Shown piece after piece: positions 42,010-51,448 of a DNA stretch of 64,000 nucleotides. Source of the stretch: Lachnospiraceae bacterium Zagget3 (GTDB lineage Bacteria > Bacillota_A > Clostridia > Lachnospirales > Lachnospiraceae); the NCBI GenBank assembly GCA_001941025.1, contig MSHE01000005.1, forward strand, positions 90,627 through 154,626, in the 5' to 3' direction. Within the stretch, counting starts at the first letter, position 1. The number at the start of each line of letters is the position of its first letter. The position numbers and the translations under genes are program-made. A model generated the notes under the pieces. It was not told the DNA's origin and did no database searches. It saw only the letters and a list, made by a program, of their open reading frames with translations.

Positions 42010-42801
42010 TCAGCATATGATCTTTTTCGGGCACTTCTCGGCACACGCGCCGCAGCCCGTACACTTTGTCTGATCGATATGCGCGATGTTGTTCTCCACC
42101 GTGATGGCATCGTATTCACAGGTCTTCTGACACATCTTGCATCCGATGCAGCCCACTTTGCAGACCTTCATGACGACCTTGCCCAGATCCATGGAATGAC
42201 AGCGCACCATATGCTTCGCGTCATAGGGAATGAGCTCGATCAGCTGCTGCGGGCAGGCGTGGATGCATTTGCTGCACGCTTTGCAGCGTTCTTTGTTTAC
42301 CATGGCAATGCCCTGATTTACCTGAATCGCGTCAAACCCGCAGGCTGCCACGCAGTCGCCAAAACCAAGGCACCCGTGATTGCATGCCTTCGGCCCGCCG
42401 TTGGAGATATTTTTTACCATCTCACAGGACAACTCGCCGATGTAATTGTAATCTTTATTGGCGTTTTCATCCGTGCCCGAACACATGACAAAGGCGGTCA
42501 TGCGGACAGATTCGCCGACATCCTCTCCCATGATGGCACCGATCTTTTCCGCGACCGGCGCGCCTCCGACCGGGCAGGCATTGACCTCCGCCTCGCCTTT
42601 CGCGATGGCCGCCGCCAGACCGGAACAGCCGGCATAGCCGCATCCGCCGCAGTTGTTTCCGGGCAGAACGCCAAGGATTGCCTCCTCGTTGGGATCCACT
42701 TCCACTTTAAACCGCTCTCCGGCAATACCCAGGATGATGCCGATGACGATTCCGACGATACCAACGACAACAGCCGCTATGATGATCGCTTGTACACTCA
42801 T
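42010..42801 (-). CDS. rnfB: Rnf complex subunit RnfB
   Basis: 263 residues. N-terminal membrane helix, the CGGCGYAGCSG site and four further Cys groups for [4Fe-4S] clusters (CNHGCLGFGDC, CKACSKCIHACP, CIGCKMCQKTC, CTGCGACAEKCP). RnfB is taken to accept electrons from reduced ferredoxin. Last rnf gene in the order C-D-G-E-A-B. Confidence 0.96.
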   Translation of the reverse strand: MSVQAIIIAAVVVGIVGIVIGIILGIAGERFKVEVDPNEEAILGVLPGNNCGGCGYAGCSGLAAAIAKGEAEVNACPVGGAPVAEKIGAIMGEDVGESVRMTAFVMCSGTDENANKDYNYIGELSCEMVKNISNGGPKACNHGCLGFGDCVAACGFDAIQVNQGIAMVNKERCKACSKCIHACPQQLIELIPYDAKHMVRCHSMDLGKVVMKVCKVGCIGCKMCQKTCEYDAITVENNIAHIDQTKCTGCGACAEKCPKKIIC

Positions 42802-42812
42802 CCCATCACCTC

Positions 42813-43388
42813 CTAAATCACACCGGAAAAGCCCATAAACGCGATGGACATGAGACCGGCTGTCACAAGGGTGAGCGCAGACCCTTTAAACGGCTGCGGG
42901 ATACCATTGTATTCAACCCTTTCCCGAATGCCTGCCATGATCACGATCGCCAGCGTAAAGCCGACCGCCGTCGCAAACCCGTTGATCACACTCACGCCGA
43001 TCCCGTAACCGTACTGCACGTTGTTCAACGCCACGCCGAGCACTGCGCAGTTCGTGGTGATCAGCGGCAGGAACACGCCCAGGGAATTGTACAGGGGCGG
43101 CATGGACTTCCTTAAGAACATCTCGACAAACTGAACCAGTGCCGCGATGACCAGGATAAATACGATGGTCCGCAGATAGACCAGGTCAAAATTCTGCAGG
43201 ACAAACTTATCCAAAATACTTGTCACCAGGGATGCGACCGTGATAACAAAGATCACCGCTACTCCCATCCAGGCTGCCGTGTTGACTTTTTTCGACACGC
43301 CAAAGAACGGGCATAAGCCGAGGAACTGGCTCAGGACGACGTTATTCACAACCGCAGATCCGATCGCAATCAAAATGACTTCTCTCAT
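42813..43388 (-). CDS. rnfA: Rnf complex subunit RnfA
   Basis: 191 residues, six membrane helices, start MREVILIAIGSAVVNNVVLS, with GLCPFFGVSKK and TTNCAVLGVALNN. The Cys residues bind an Fe-S cluster shared with RnfE in the membrane core. ATG at 43388 is preceded by AGGAGG; the upstream open codons are rejected. Confidence 0.96.
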   Translation of the reverse strand: MREVILIAIGSAVVNNVVLSQFLGLCPFFGVSKKVNTAAWMGVAVIFVITVASLVTSILDKFVLQNFDLVYLRTIVFILVIAALVQFVEMFLRKSMPPLYNSLGVFLPLITTNCAVLGVALNNVQYGYGIGVSVINGFATAVGFTLAIVIMAGIRERVEYNGIPQPFKGSALTLVTAGLMSIAFMGFSGVI

Positions 43389-43400
43389 CTGAACCACCTC

Positions 43401-44321
43401 CTATTCTTCGTTTGTATCCGACGCGTCAGACGCGGCTTTTTCCGCGTCCTCTGCGGGAGTATCCGTTGTCTGTGCTTCTTCGGCGGCCGGAGCTTTCTCC
43501 TCTACCGCTTCGGCAGCCGGAGCTTTCTCCTCTACCGCTTTGGCGGCCGGAGCTTTCTCCTCTACCGCTTTTTCCGGTTCTACCCCGGCCAGGAAGACCT
43601 GCTTCTTATCCGGTTCCAGGCAAACCGTCTCCTGACAGGAGGCGCAATCGCCGGCCAGGCAGCCCTGCGGCTCCGTTACCCGAAGGCCCCTCTTGCGCCG
43701 CCACTCGCGGAAGCCATTCTGAATGGCGACCAAAAATGCCAGCACGAAGAACGCGCCGGGAGCCAGCACGAAGATGGTAAACGGGGTAAACCCAGGTGTT
43801 CCCGCGGCGCGATCCGCCAGCGGAAGAATCTGAAAACCAAACGCCTGTCCGGATCCCAGGATCTCACGAACAAGGCCGATGCAGGTCAAAGCAAAGGTAA
43901 AGCCGATGCCCATGCCGACGCCATCCAGGAGGGACAGCACCGGGCCATTCTTGGAGGCGTAACTCTCCGCCCTTCCGAGAATGATGCAGTTTACCACGAT
44001 CAGCGGAATGTAGATGCCCAGCGAGTCATAAAGGCTGGGAATAAATCCCTGCAGAATGAGCTGCACGATCGTAACCAGTGAGGCAACGATTACGATATAG
44101 GCCGGCACACGCACCTTGTTCGGGATGGCCTTGCGAAGCAGTGAAATGATCAGGTTCGACAAGACCAGCACCACCGTCGTGGAACCTCCCATGCCGAGTC
44201 CGTTGATCGCGGATGTTGTGACGGCAAGCGTCGGACACATACCGAGCAGGAGGATGAAGGTGGGGTTCTCTTTTAAGAAGCCGTTGTAAATCCGTTCTAC
44301 ATATTTATTCAACCAGCTCAC
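43401..44321 (-). CDS. rnfE: Rnf complex subunit RnfE with repetitive Cys-containing tail
   Basis: 306 residues. The membrane part (about residues 1-215) is the normal RnfE, with LGMCPTLAVT and VVNCIILGRAE. About 90 residues are added: CLAGDCASCQETVC (four Cys), then three exact-phase 10-residue repeats (EEKAPAAKAV type) and an acidic Ala-rich end. Typical RnfE stops at about 200-220 residues. The tail is probably cytosolic and could be a flexible tether or an extra metal site. Confidence 0.93.
   Translation of the reverse strand: MSWLNKYVERIYNGFLKENPTFILLLGMCPTLAVTTSAINGLGMGGSTTVVLVLSNLIISLLRKAIPNKVRVPAYIVIVASLVTIVQLILQGFIPSLYDSLGIYIPLIVVNCIILGRAESYASKNGPVLSLLDGVGMGIGFTFALTCIGLVREILGSGQAFGFQILPLADRAAGTPGFTPFTIFVLAPGAFFVLAFLVAIQNGFREWRRKRGLRVTEPQGCLAGDCASCQETVCLEPDKKQVFLAGVEPEKAVEEKAPAAKAVEEKAPAAEAVEEKAPAAEEAQTTDTPAEDAEKAASDASDTNEE
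43481..43570 (-). repeat. rnfE: Three 30-bp tandem repeats in rnfE
   Basis: Units 43481-43510, 43511-43540 and 43541-43570 differ at only a few bases and encode AVEEKAPAA[KE] repeats in frame. Confidence 0.9.
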
Positions 44322-44940
44322 CTCCCGTCTCTTCCATCAGGTATCGATAGTACACGAGACCTGCGTTGACCGCGCGCGTTACCGCGTTCGAGGAGATGGT
44401 CGCGCCGGAGATGGCATCGATCTCCTCCTCGGAGACCGCACCAGTCTTGGTCACGGTAAATTCCTCAATATTTTTGTCTCTGAACTGAGAGGAGAATGCC
44501 TCGTCTTTTGCTTTCATGCCGAGTCCGGCGGTATCATTGATGTCCGTGATGGAGTATCCGTTCACGGTACCGTCCACCGTCACACCGAGGGAAAGGGTAA
44601 TGTTGCCGCCGTAGCTGTTGGGGTCTGTCGAATTGATGACATAGCCAAGCAGGCTGCCGTCCGAACCGACCGCCTGCATACAGGCATCGATGGAATCGTC
44701 AGCGTAACCGGCATCGATTACCACTTCATCCGCCTTCTCCTCGTCAAAGTCGGGATATTCGACAAAACTCGCGGCATCCGGGAACACGTCACGATACGCC
44801 TCCTGCTGGGCTTCGTAATCCGCCGCGGCAATAGGCTCCAGCGTAATCTCGTGAACCACGCCGAGCGCGAAGCCGGCAATGATCGTGATCGCGAAAAGGA
44901 TGAGGGCGTCACGAACGATCGTACGTTCTTTCATAATCAT
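44305..44940 (-). CDS. rnfG: Rnf complex subunit RnfG
   Basis: 211 residues. One N-terminal membrane helix, then an FMN-binding domain with the SGAT attachment motif (DAISGATISSNAV), where FMN is covalently linked to Thr. The ATG at 44940 overlaps the rnfD stop (ATGA); a second ATG two codons later is better spaced from AGGAGG and is an alternative. Confidence 0.95.
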   Translation of the reverse strand: MIMKERTIVRDALILFAITIIAGFALGVVHEITLEPIAAADYEAQQEAYRDVFPDAASFVEYPDFDEEKADEVVIDAGYADDSIDACMQAVGSDGSLLGYVINSTDPNSYGGNITLSLGVTVDGTVNGYSITDINDTAGLGMKAKDEAFSSQFRDKNIEEFTVTKTGAVSEEEIDAISGATISSNAVTRAVNAGLVYYRYLMEETGGELVE

Positions 44941-45884
44941 TCCCCTCCTTTCCCGAATGCTTTCGGCACTGTAATTCTCTCATACAGCGGCACGAGCATA
45001 TTCGCAAAGATAATGGAGTAAGAACATCCTTCCGCGGACGCGCCGAAGAGCCGGAAGACCCCGAGCAGCACGCCGCAGGTGATCCCAAATAGGATCTTCC
45101 CGCGTGGCGTTATTGGTGAGGTCGCGTAGTCGGTCGCCATAAAGAACGCGCCGAGCATCAGGCCGCCTCCGCAAAGTTCCTGTGCCACATAGTTCGGCAG
45201 ATCGCCGGTCGTCAGATGGCCGCCAAACAGGATGATCATGATCACAAAAACGATAATATAAGAAAATGGGATCCGAAAATCAATGATCCCCATCGCGATC
45301 AGGAAGACCGCTCCGCAGAGAATGCAGATGACGGAAGTCTCACCGATCGTGCCTGAGATCCGTCCGGTAAACATGGCCAGCGTATTGCTGTAAAGTCCCC
45401 CATCCGCCAGATAGGAAAGCGGTGTCGCGCTGGTCGTCGTATCCAGCGGAACCGTCGCGAAGCTTGTCATCGGCGCGGTAAACGCAAGGATCAGGAAACA
45501 CCGGGCGCCGAGCGCCGGGTTCATGAAGTTCTGTCCGAGACCGCCGAAAAGCATCTTGACGACCACGATGGCAAACACGCCGCCGACGATCGCGATCCAG
45601 AACGGGATCGTGCTGGTCAGGTTTAACGCCAGCAGCAGACCCGTCACGATACAGCTCAAATCTCCCACCGACTGTTTCCGATGGGTGATCAGGTTGAAGA
45701 CAAACTCCGAGACGAGACAGCTCGCGATAGTGACTACGATCACCGCGAGCGCCCGCGGTCCGAAATTAAAGATTCCGAAGATCGCCGAGGGAAGCAGCGC
45801 GATGATCACGCAGAGCATGACCTTGTTCGTACTCATTTTTGCCCGCACATGCGGAGATGATGTCACATTATACAATTCATCCAC
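44937..45884 (-). CDS. rnfD: Rnf complex subunit RnfD
   Basis: 315 residues from a GTG start at 45884 (AGGAGG nine bases upstream); a TTG two codons earlier overlaps the rnfC stop. Multi-helix membrane protein. SSPHVRAKMSTNKVMLCVI and the covalent FMN motif near the centre (DTTTSATPLSYL) identify it. It forms the ion-translocating core with RnfE, A and G. Confidence 0.94.
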   Translation of the reverse strand: MDELYNVTSSPHVRAKMSTNKVMLCVIIALLPSAIFGIFNFGPRALAVIVVTIASCLVSEFVFNLITHRKQSVGDLSCIVTGLLLALNLTSTIPFWIAIVGGVFAIVVVKMLFGGLGQNFMNPALGARCFLILAFTAPMTSFATVPLDTTTSATPLSYLADGGLYSNTLAMFTGRISGTIGETSVICILCGAVFLIAMGIIDFRIPFSYIIVFVIMIILFGGHLTTGDLPNYVAQELCGGGLMLGAFFMATDYATSPITPRGKILFGITCGVLLGVFRLFGASAEGCSYSIIFANMLVPLYERITVPKAFGKGGE

Positions 45885-45886
45885 GA

Positions 45887-47227
45887 TCAATCACCTCCCT
45901 GTGCCGCTTTGCGCTTGTTGGCCGTAACCGTTTTCTTCATCACCCGGATCGCCTGCACCAGGTTTCTCTTGGCCGGGCAGATATAGCTGCAGCTGCCGCA
46001 TTCCACACACTCCAAACCATTCCATTTATCAAACAGCTCTTCCTGATGATTCTGCGCGAAGTCGGCCAGTCTGGAAGGAATGAGGCGGGAAGGACAGGCA
46101 TCCACACAGCGTCCGCAGTTAATGCAATTCGTCGCCTGTTTTTCCGCCTTCTGCACTTCATCTTCCGTCATGCACAGAAGCGCTGAGGTTGTCTTCGTCG
46201 TGGGAATATCAAGACTGAACATGGCAAAACCCATCATCGGGCCGCCGGAGATGATCTTTTGCGGCTGCGACTTAAATCCGCCGGCCGCGTCGACCAGTTC
46301 CGCGTAGTTTGTTCCGATGTGGATCGAATAATTGGCAGGGTTTACGATGGCGTCTCCCGTAATAGTCACAATGCGGTGCATCAGGGGACGCCCCAGCTTC
46401 ACTGCGTTATAGATCGCGCAGATCGTATCCACGTTGTCCACGATCGCGCCGGCATCCGCCGGAAGCATCGTGGAATTGACCGCGCGCTTTGTCGTGGCGT
46501 AGATCAGCTGCCGCTCGGATCCCTGCGGATATTTTGTCCGCAGCTCCTTGACTTCCATCCGCGGTTCATCCTTGATCATCTCGGAGATCAGCTTGATGCA
46601 GTCCTTCTTATTGTCTTCGATCCCGAAATATCCCTTCGCGTTGTCAAAGAGGGAAAGGAGGATCCGCATACCTCCGATGAGCTTCTCCGGCTCTTCCAGC
46701 ATCCTGCGGTAATCCGAAGTCAGATAGGGCTCACACTCCGCGCAGTTCGCGATCACAAAATCGATCGCGTCCGGATCCTTCGGGGATAACTTTACATGCG
46801 TAGGAAAACCCGCGCCGCCCATTCCGACGATGCCGGCATTTTGCACCTTTTCTATGATCTCCTCTTTGGAAAGCGTGGACGGATCGTCCACAGGTTGAAA
46901 CTCGACGCAGTCATACTCGCCGTCATTCTCGATCACGATCGAATTGACCATATTCCCGATTACAACCCGGCGCGGCTCGATCGCTTTTACCGTTCCGGAT
47001 ACGGTGGCATAGATCGGCGCCGAGACAAATCCGCCGGCCTCCGCGATCATCTGTCCCATCCTGACGGTATCCCCGACCGCCACGATGGGCTGTGCGGGCG
47101 CGCCGATATGCTGGGACAACGGATAAACCAGATCGCCTTTTGGCCGGTATTCCGTGATCGGCTGGTCTTTCGACAATTCCTTGCCGTCGTACGGATGTAC
47201 GCCGCCCTTAAAAGTACATAAACCCAT
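45887..47227 (-). CDS. rnfC: Rnf complex subunit RnfC
   Basis: 446 residues from the ATG at 47227. Starts MGLCTFKGGVHPYDGKE; has the NuoF-like nucleotide site GMGGAGFPTHVK and NCAECEPYL, then two [4Fe-4S] motifs (CINCGRCVDACP, CVECGSCSYICP). RnfC is the NADH-binding subunit. First gene of the rnf operon, behind an AT-rich gap. Confidence 0.95.
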   Translation of the reverse strand: MGLCTFKGGVHPYDGKELSKDQPITEYRPKGDLVYPLSQHIGAPAQPIVAVGDTVRMGQMIAEAGGFVSAPIYATVSGTVKAIEPRRVVIGNMVNSIVIENDGEYDCVEFQPVDDPSTLSKEEIIEKVQNAGIVGMGGAGFPTHVKLSPKDPDAIDFVIANCAECEPYLTSDYRRMLEEPEKLIGGMRILLSLFDNAKGYFGIEDNKKDCIKLISEMIKDEPRMEVKELRTKYPQGSERQLIYATTKRAVNSTMLPADAGAIVDNVDTICAIYNAVKLGRPLMHRIVTITGDAIVNPANYSIHIGTNYAELVDAAGGFKSQPQKIISGGPMMGFAMFSLDIPTTKTTSALLCMTEDEVQKAEKQATNCINCGRCVDACPSRLIPSRLADFAQNHQEELFDKWNGLECVECGSCSYICPAKRNLVQAIRVMKKTVTANKRKAAQGGD

Positions 47228-47311
47228 TCCCCAAGTCCTTCTTTCCGGCGTGTTTTCAAACAAATTCCGGGTCCGAAAACCCGCCTTTAAACGCCTTTTT
47301 TATTGTATCAC

Positions 47312-47340
47312 ATTATAAAAATTTTATGTATATGTTTTAA
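47312..47340 (-). promoter_or_regulatory. rnfC: Possible promoter of the rnf operon
   Basis: Minus strand TTAAAA (47335-47340), 17 bases, TATAAT (47312-47317) in a very AT-rich stretch. The AT bias makes the -35 assignment weak. Confidence 0.4.
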
Positions 47341-47367
47341 AAAAAATACACAAAAATAAATGGATTT

Positions 47368-47397
47368 TTCTCAACGGATTCCGAAATAAGCTATACT
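47368..47397 (+). promoter_or_regulatory. Promoter of the YprB-like gene
   Basis: TTCTCA (47368-47373), 18 bases, TATACT (47392-47397), 32 bases before the ATG. Confidence 0.5.
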
Positions 47398-47429
47398 GAA
47401 GTTGCGCCCGGGACGCAACGGAGGAACGC

Positions 47430-48554
47430 ATGATCCAGGAAAAAAAGCAATGGAAAAAAACAGAACTGCCCGCCTTTGCCCGGGAGTTTCTGACCGAAGA
47501 GATGCTGTTGTTTGACATTGAGACAACCGGCCTCTCTCCTGCCCGCGATGCGATCTACTGCATCGGCTGCGGCTGCTGCGAAAAAGAAACCGTCGTCGTG
47601 GAACTCTTCTTCGCGGAACGACCGGATGAGGAGGAAGAGGTACTCCGTGCCTTCTTTTCCCTGGCCGCCTCCTTCCCGACCCTGATCACATTCAACGGAG
47701 CGACGTTTGACCTGCCGTTTCTGGAAAAACGGGCCTCGCTTCTGTGCGGGGAGGAACCGCACCTTAACGCGTCCTCCCACATCGACCTGTACCGGGAGGC
47801 GAAATCACTGCGCCGTCTTCTGAATCTTCCCTCGTATAAACAAAAGGACATTGAGTGTTTTCTCGGCTGCGCGCGCGAGGACGAACAAAGCGGCAAAGAG
47901 CTGATCGATCTCTGGCTGCGCTATACCGTCAAGCCGGATCCGGAAATACGCCGGCTGCTCCTGTTGCACAACCGGGACGATGTGCGAGGCATGTTTGACC
48001 TGCTCGCGATCCTGGCCTACCGCCAGTTTGCGGACGGAGCATTTACCATCACGGATTTCTGCGAGGAAACCATCCCGGATGGTTCTGTACGCGACAGAGA
48101 GTCCGGTGGGGACACGCCGGCGCCTCCCGACCGTTTTCTGGATGTCACAATGGTGCCGCGCCTTCCTCTTCCGCAATCAATCCACCGGACGGAACCCGAG
48201 CTTTCTTTCGTGCTTGATCGCGAGCGCTCGCTGCTCCGGCTCCCGATCCGGCACGGCACGCTGAAACACTTTTTCCCGGAGTACAGGGAATACTATTATC
48301 TGCCGGAAGAAGATACCGCCATCCATCAAAGCGTCGGCGCGTTCGTCGATCCCGCGCACCGCGAAAGGGCGACAAAGCAGACCTGCTATGTCACAAAGGA
48401 ATGTGACTACGTGGCCCTTCCCTCCGGGTCAAAAGGTTCTGCGGAAGGAGTTTTGCGAAAAGAGTACACGGACCCGAAACGATATCTGGAGATGCCGGTC
48501 TCGAAGGAAGCCCTCAAAGAACGGATCGTCGATTACTTTTCCCAGCTCTCGTAA
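47430..48554 (+). CDS. YprB-like ribonuclease H-fold exonuclease domain protein
   Basis: 374 residues. LLFDIETTGLSP (DxE catalytic pair), ITFNGATFDLPFLEKR and LLHNRDDVRGMFDLL give a DnaQ/RNase-H-like 3'-5' exonuclease fold as in the YprB family. The C-terminal 140 residues are a separate domain of the same family without clear motif. Substrate unknown. It is a single plus-strand gene, with GGAGGAACGC ahead of the ATG. Confidence 0.85.
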   Translation: MIQEKKQWKKTELPAFAREFLTEEMLLFDIETTGLSPARDAIYCIGCGCCEKETVVVELFFAERPDEEEEVLRAFFSLAASFPTLITFNGATFDLPFLEKRASLLCGEEPHLNASSHIDLYREAKSLRRLLNLPSYKQKDIECFLGCAREDEQSGKELIDLWLRYTVKPDPEIRRLLLLHNRDDVRGMFDLLAILAYRQFADGAFTITDFCEETIPDGSVRDRESGGDTPAPPDRFLDVTMVPRLPLPQSIHRTEPELSFVLDRERSLLRLPIRHGTLKHFFPEYREYYYLPEEDTAIHQSVGAFVDPAHRERATKQTCYVTKECDYVALPSGSKGSAEGVLRKEYTDPKRYLEMPVSKEALKERIVDYFSQLS

Positions 48555-48616
48555 ATCCGAAAGAACGAAAGTGCACCCCGGACTTCCAACCGATAGATTC
48601 CGCCCATGTCAGGCGG

Positions 48617-48647
48617 CAAAAAAAGCCCCTTGCAAATCTGCAAGGGG
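48617..48647 (-). terminator. Terminator of the S1-domain gene
   Basis: Perfect 9-bp stem CCCCTTGCA/TGCAAGGGG with a 4-base loop, followed on the minus strand by C and seven T. May also serve the convergent exonuclease gene. Confidence 0.88.
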
Positions 48648-48677
48648 TTTGTCACGCTTTTTCCAGGACACGGGGTC

Positions 48678-50519
48678 TTACTCTTCCGTATTCTCCTCTG
48701 TGTCTTCCGCCGCTTCCATGAGGTCGTCTTCCACCGCGTCCGCCGCCTCATCGGTCTCTTCAACGATCTGGGCCGCGTCCTCCGCGACTGCTTCCGCCGC
48801 CGCGTCTTCCAACACGTCTTCCGACGCTTCCAGTGTATCCATCGTCTCTTCGGCAATCTCGGCCGCATCCTCCGCGACCGCGTCCGAAACGGTTTCCTCC
48901 AACACCTCTTCGATCGCGTCCACTTCCGCCTGCTTCTCGGCGATGATATCCTCCGCGTCCTCCGTCACGGCTTCGGCCGCTGCCTCTTCCATGGACGCCT
49001 CAATCTCTTCCACCGCTTCGATCGCCTCTTCCTCCATCTCGGCTTCCGTCTCTTCGATCACGACTTCCGCCTCTTCCGGAGTCAGCTCACCCGCGGCGAC
49101 TTCCTCAGCCACTTCCGCTTCGAGCTCGTCTTCCGCGGCCGCGACCTCTTCCGCCACCGTATCTTCAAGCTCCTCTTCGGCCGCATCCACCTCTTCCGCA
49201 ACCTCATCCGCTTCCGAGATGATCTCTTCGGCAGCCTCTGACGCCGCTTCCTCTTCGAGTTCTTCTTCTATGGCTTCCACCGCCGCGGCTGCCTCATCGG
49301 CTTCCGCCGCGATCTCGTCCGCCGCGCCGGAGACTGCGCCCGCTGTCATCGCCGCTTCCGCTGCAGCCACATCCGACGCAACCTCTGCCGCCTCTTCGTT
49401 GATCTCATCCGCAGCGACCTCCGAGGCCGCCTCCTGCACCTCTTCGTGAATCTCCTCCTGCTTCGGTGTAAGCGGAGCCAATGCCTTCATGCTCAGGCTG
49501 ATCTTATGTTCCTCCGCGTTAAAGTCAACGATCTTCGCCTCGATTTCCTGCCCGATCGAGAGGACATCCGAAGGTTTGTCCACATGTTCTCTGGCAATCT
49601 GGGACACATGGAGCAGCGCGTCCACGCCCGGCGCCAATTCAACAAACGCGCCAAAATCGGTCATGCGCGCCACTTTCCCCGTAATAATTGTCCCGGGGGC
49701 ATACTTATCCGCCGCGTTGTTCCACGGATTTTCCTCCGGGAACTTCACGCTCAGGGCGACTTTCGTGTCCCGGATATCCTTGATAAAGACCCGCACCGTA
49801 TCGCCGACTTTATAGATCTTTCTCGGGTTATCCACACGGCCCCAGGACATCTCCGAAATGTGAAGCAGTCCGTCCGCGCCGCCCAGATCGATAAACGCGC
49901 CAAAATCCGTAATGTTCTTTACTTTCCCCTCGATCACATCGCCAACCTGAATTCTCTCGAGAAGTTCTTTCTGTCTCTGTTCGCGTTCCGCGAGCAGCAG
50001 CATCTTGCGATTCCCGATAATGCGCCTTCTGTGCGGATTGAATTCCGTCAGGACAAACTCGATCTCCTGATCCTGATATTTGGTAAGGTCGCGCTCGTAG
50101 ACATCCGACACAAGACTGGCCGGAATGAAAATTCTGGTGTCATCAATGATCACGCTCAAGCCCCCGTCCAGAACCTGTGTGACCGTCGCCTTTAACACTT
50201 CCTCGTTCTCATACGCCTCTTTTAAGCGCTCACTCACTTTTTCCTGCGCGAGACGTTTGTGGGACAGAAGCACCTGTCCGTCTCCGTCATTTACTTTTAA
50301 GACTTTCGCCTCCAGCGTGTCTCCCGGTGAGACGACCTCTGTCAGGTCCACACTGGCGTCGTTGGTATATTCGTTTTTGGTGATGATGCCATCTGCTTTA
50401 TAACCGATGTTTAAGATAATCTCATCCGGCTTCACATCGATCACGGTGCCCTCGACGACCTCCCCATTTCTGATTGTTTTAGAATAGTCATCCAACATTT
50501 GTTCAAAATTCTCCGACAT
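48678..50519 (-). CDS. rpsA: S1 RNA-binding domain protein (RpsA-like) with long acidic tail
   Basis: 613 residues from the ATG at 50519 (GGAGG eight bases upstream). Four S1 domains (about residues 17-87, 103-170, 190-260, 277-345; DFGAFIDLGG and DFGAFVELAPG mark the last two). The remaining 250 residues are almost only Glu, Ala, Val, Asp. The S1 part fits the Firmicute S1 homologue that binds mRNA. Its start overlaps the ispH end by 17 bases, recalling the IspH-S1 fusions of clostridia. Known S1 proteins of this class normally end soon after the last domain. Confidence 0.9.
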   Translation of the reverse strand: MSENFEQMLDDYSKTIRNGEVVEGTVIDVKPDEIILNIGYKADGIITKNEYTNDASVDLTEVVSPGDTLEAKVLKVNDGDGQVLLSHKRLAQEKVSERLKEAYENEEVLKATVTQVLDGGLSVIIDDTRIFIPASLVSDVYERDLTKYQDQEIEFVLTEFNPHRRRIIGNRKMLLLAEREQRQKELLERIQVGDVIEGKVKNITDFGAFIDLGGADGLLHISEMSWGRVDNPRKIYKVGDTVRVFIKDIRDTKVALSVKFPEENPWNNAADKYAPGTIITGKVARMTDFGAFVELAPGVDALLHVSQIAREHVDKPSDVLSIGQEIEAKIVDFNAEEHKISLSMKALAPLTPKQEEIHEEVQEAASEVAADEINEEAAEVASDVAAAEAAMTAGAVSGAADEIAAEADEAAAAVEAIEEELEEEAASEAAEEIISEADEVAEEVDAAEEELEDTVAEEVAAAEDELEAEVAEEVAAGELTPEEAEVVIEETEAEMEEEAIEAVEEIEASMEEAAAEAVTEDAEDIIAEKQAEVDAIEEVLEETVSDAVAEDAAEIAEETMDTLEASEDVLEDAAAEAVAEDAAQIVEETDEAADAVEDDLMEAAEDTEENTEE

Positions 50520-51384
50520 ACTTTTGAACCTCCTCAATAATATAGTTCGGGGTGGATGCCCCCGCCGTAATACCTACACAATCAAAACGGGAAAAATCGG
50601 TGCCTTCCAAGTCTTCTAACGTTTGTATAAAGTAAGTATTGCTGCAATTCTCCGCGCAGATCTCATACAGCTTTCGTGTATTGGAACTGCTCGCGCCGCC
50701 GATCACGATCATGGCATCTGCCTGCCTTGACAATGCTTCGGCAGCCGCCTGCCGCTCCCGTGTGGCGGAACAAATCGTGTTATGGACGACAAAATCTCGG
50801 TTTTCTGCCTCCATAGTATAATCATAATACGCTTTTTTCCGCACAATTTCAACTATATCTTGAAATTTCTTGTGATAAAACGTTGTCTGCGAGACCACAC
50901 AGATCCGGTCATATCCGGAGACATCAAACTCCTCCGCCTCCTCGACGGAACCGATTACCGCGGCGGCGTCCGGGCGCGCCCACCCGACAATTCCCTGCAC
51001 TTCGGGATGGTCCGCGCTGCCGACGATCAATACAAAGTACCCCCGCCCGGCGTAATCCGCCACAATCTCGTGAATCTTTTGCACGAATGGGCAAGTGGCA
51101 TCCACAAGGGCCGCGCCGGTTTCCATGAGCGCTTCGCTCACCGCCCGGCCCACGCCGTGGGAGCAAAGAATCACGGTTCCTTCTCCGAGTGCTTCCGCTT
51201 CCTCTATCGAATGGATCACGCGGACCCCCCTTTTTTCAAGATCCGCGATCACACTTTCATTATGAATGATAGGGCCATAGGTATACACCGGCTGCCTGCC
51301 GCTCTCAATCTCCCGGTAGACGGTGTCCACCGCGCGGCTTACGCCAAAACAGTATCCGGCCTTTTCCGCAAGGATCACCTGCAT
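50503..51384 (-). CDS. ispH: 4-hydroxy-3-methylbut-2-enyl diphosphate reductase
   Basis: 293 residues from the ATG at 51384; the upstream open frame is leader. Three Fe-S Cys appear in AGYCFGV, VDATCPFV and NTICSATRERQ; HNES and SSSNTRKLYE are substrate-site motifs. Last step of the MEP pathway, giving IPP and DMAPP. Overlaps the S1 gene. Confidence 0.96.
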   Translation of the reverse strand: MQVILAEKAGYCFGVSRAVDTVYREIESGRQPVYTYGPIIHNESVIADLEKRGVRVIHSIEEAEALGEGTVILCSHGVGRAVSEALMETGAALVDATCPFVQKIHEIVADYAGRGYFVLIVGSADHPEVQGIVGWARPDAAAVIGSVEEAEEFDVSGYDRICVVSQTTFYHKKFQDIVEIVRKKAYYDYTMEAENRDFVVHNTICSATRERQAAAEALSRQADAMIVIGGASSSNTRKLYEICAENCSNTYFIQTLEDLEGTDFSRFDCVGITAGASTPNYIIEEVQKYVGEF

Positions 51385-51448
51385 GTTCTGTCTCCTCTCC
51401 CGGCGCCCCCCGATCGAAAGGCAGCCTCGTTCTCCCGGGTCCCTCCTG

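Noticed and set aside
48388..49449. Plus-strand Ser/Ala-rich open frame opposite the acidic tail
   Set aside because: It is the reverse reading of the GAA/GCG-rich tail and starts inside the exonuclease gene; no ribosome site.
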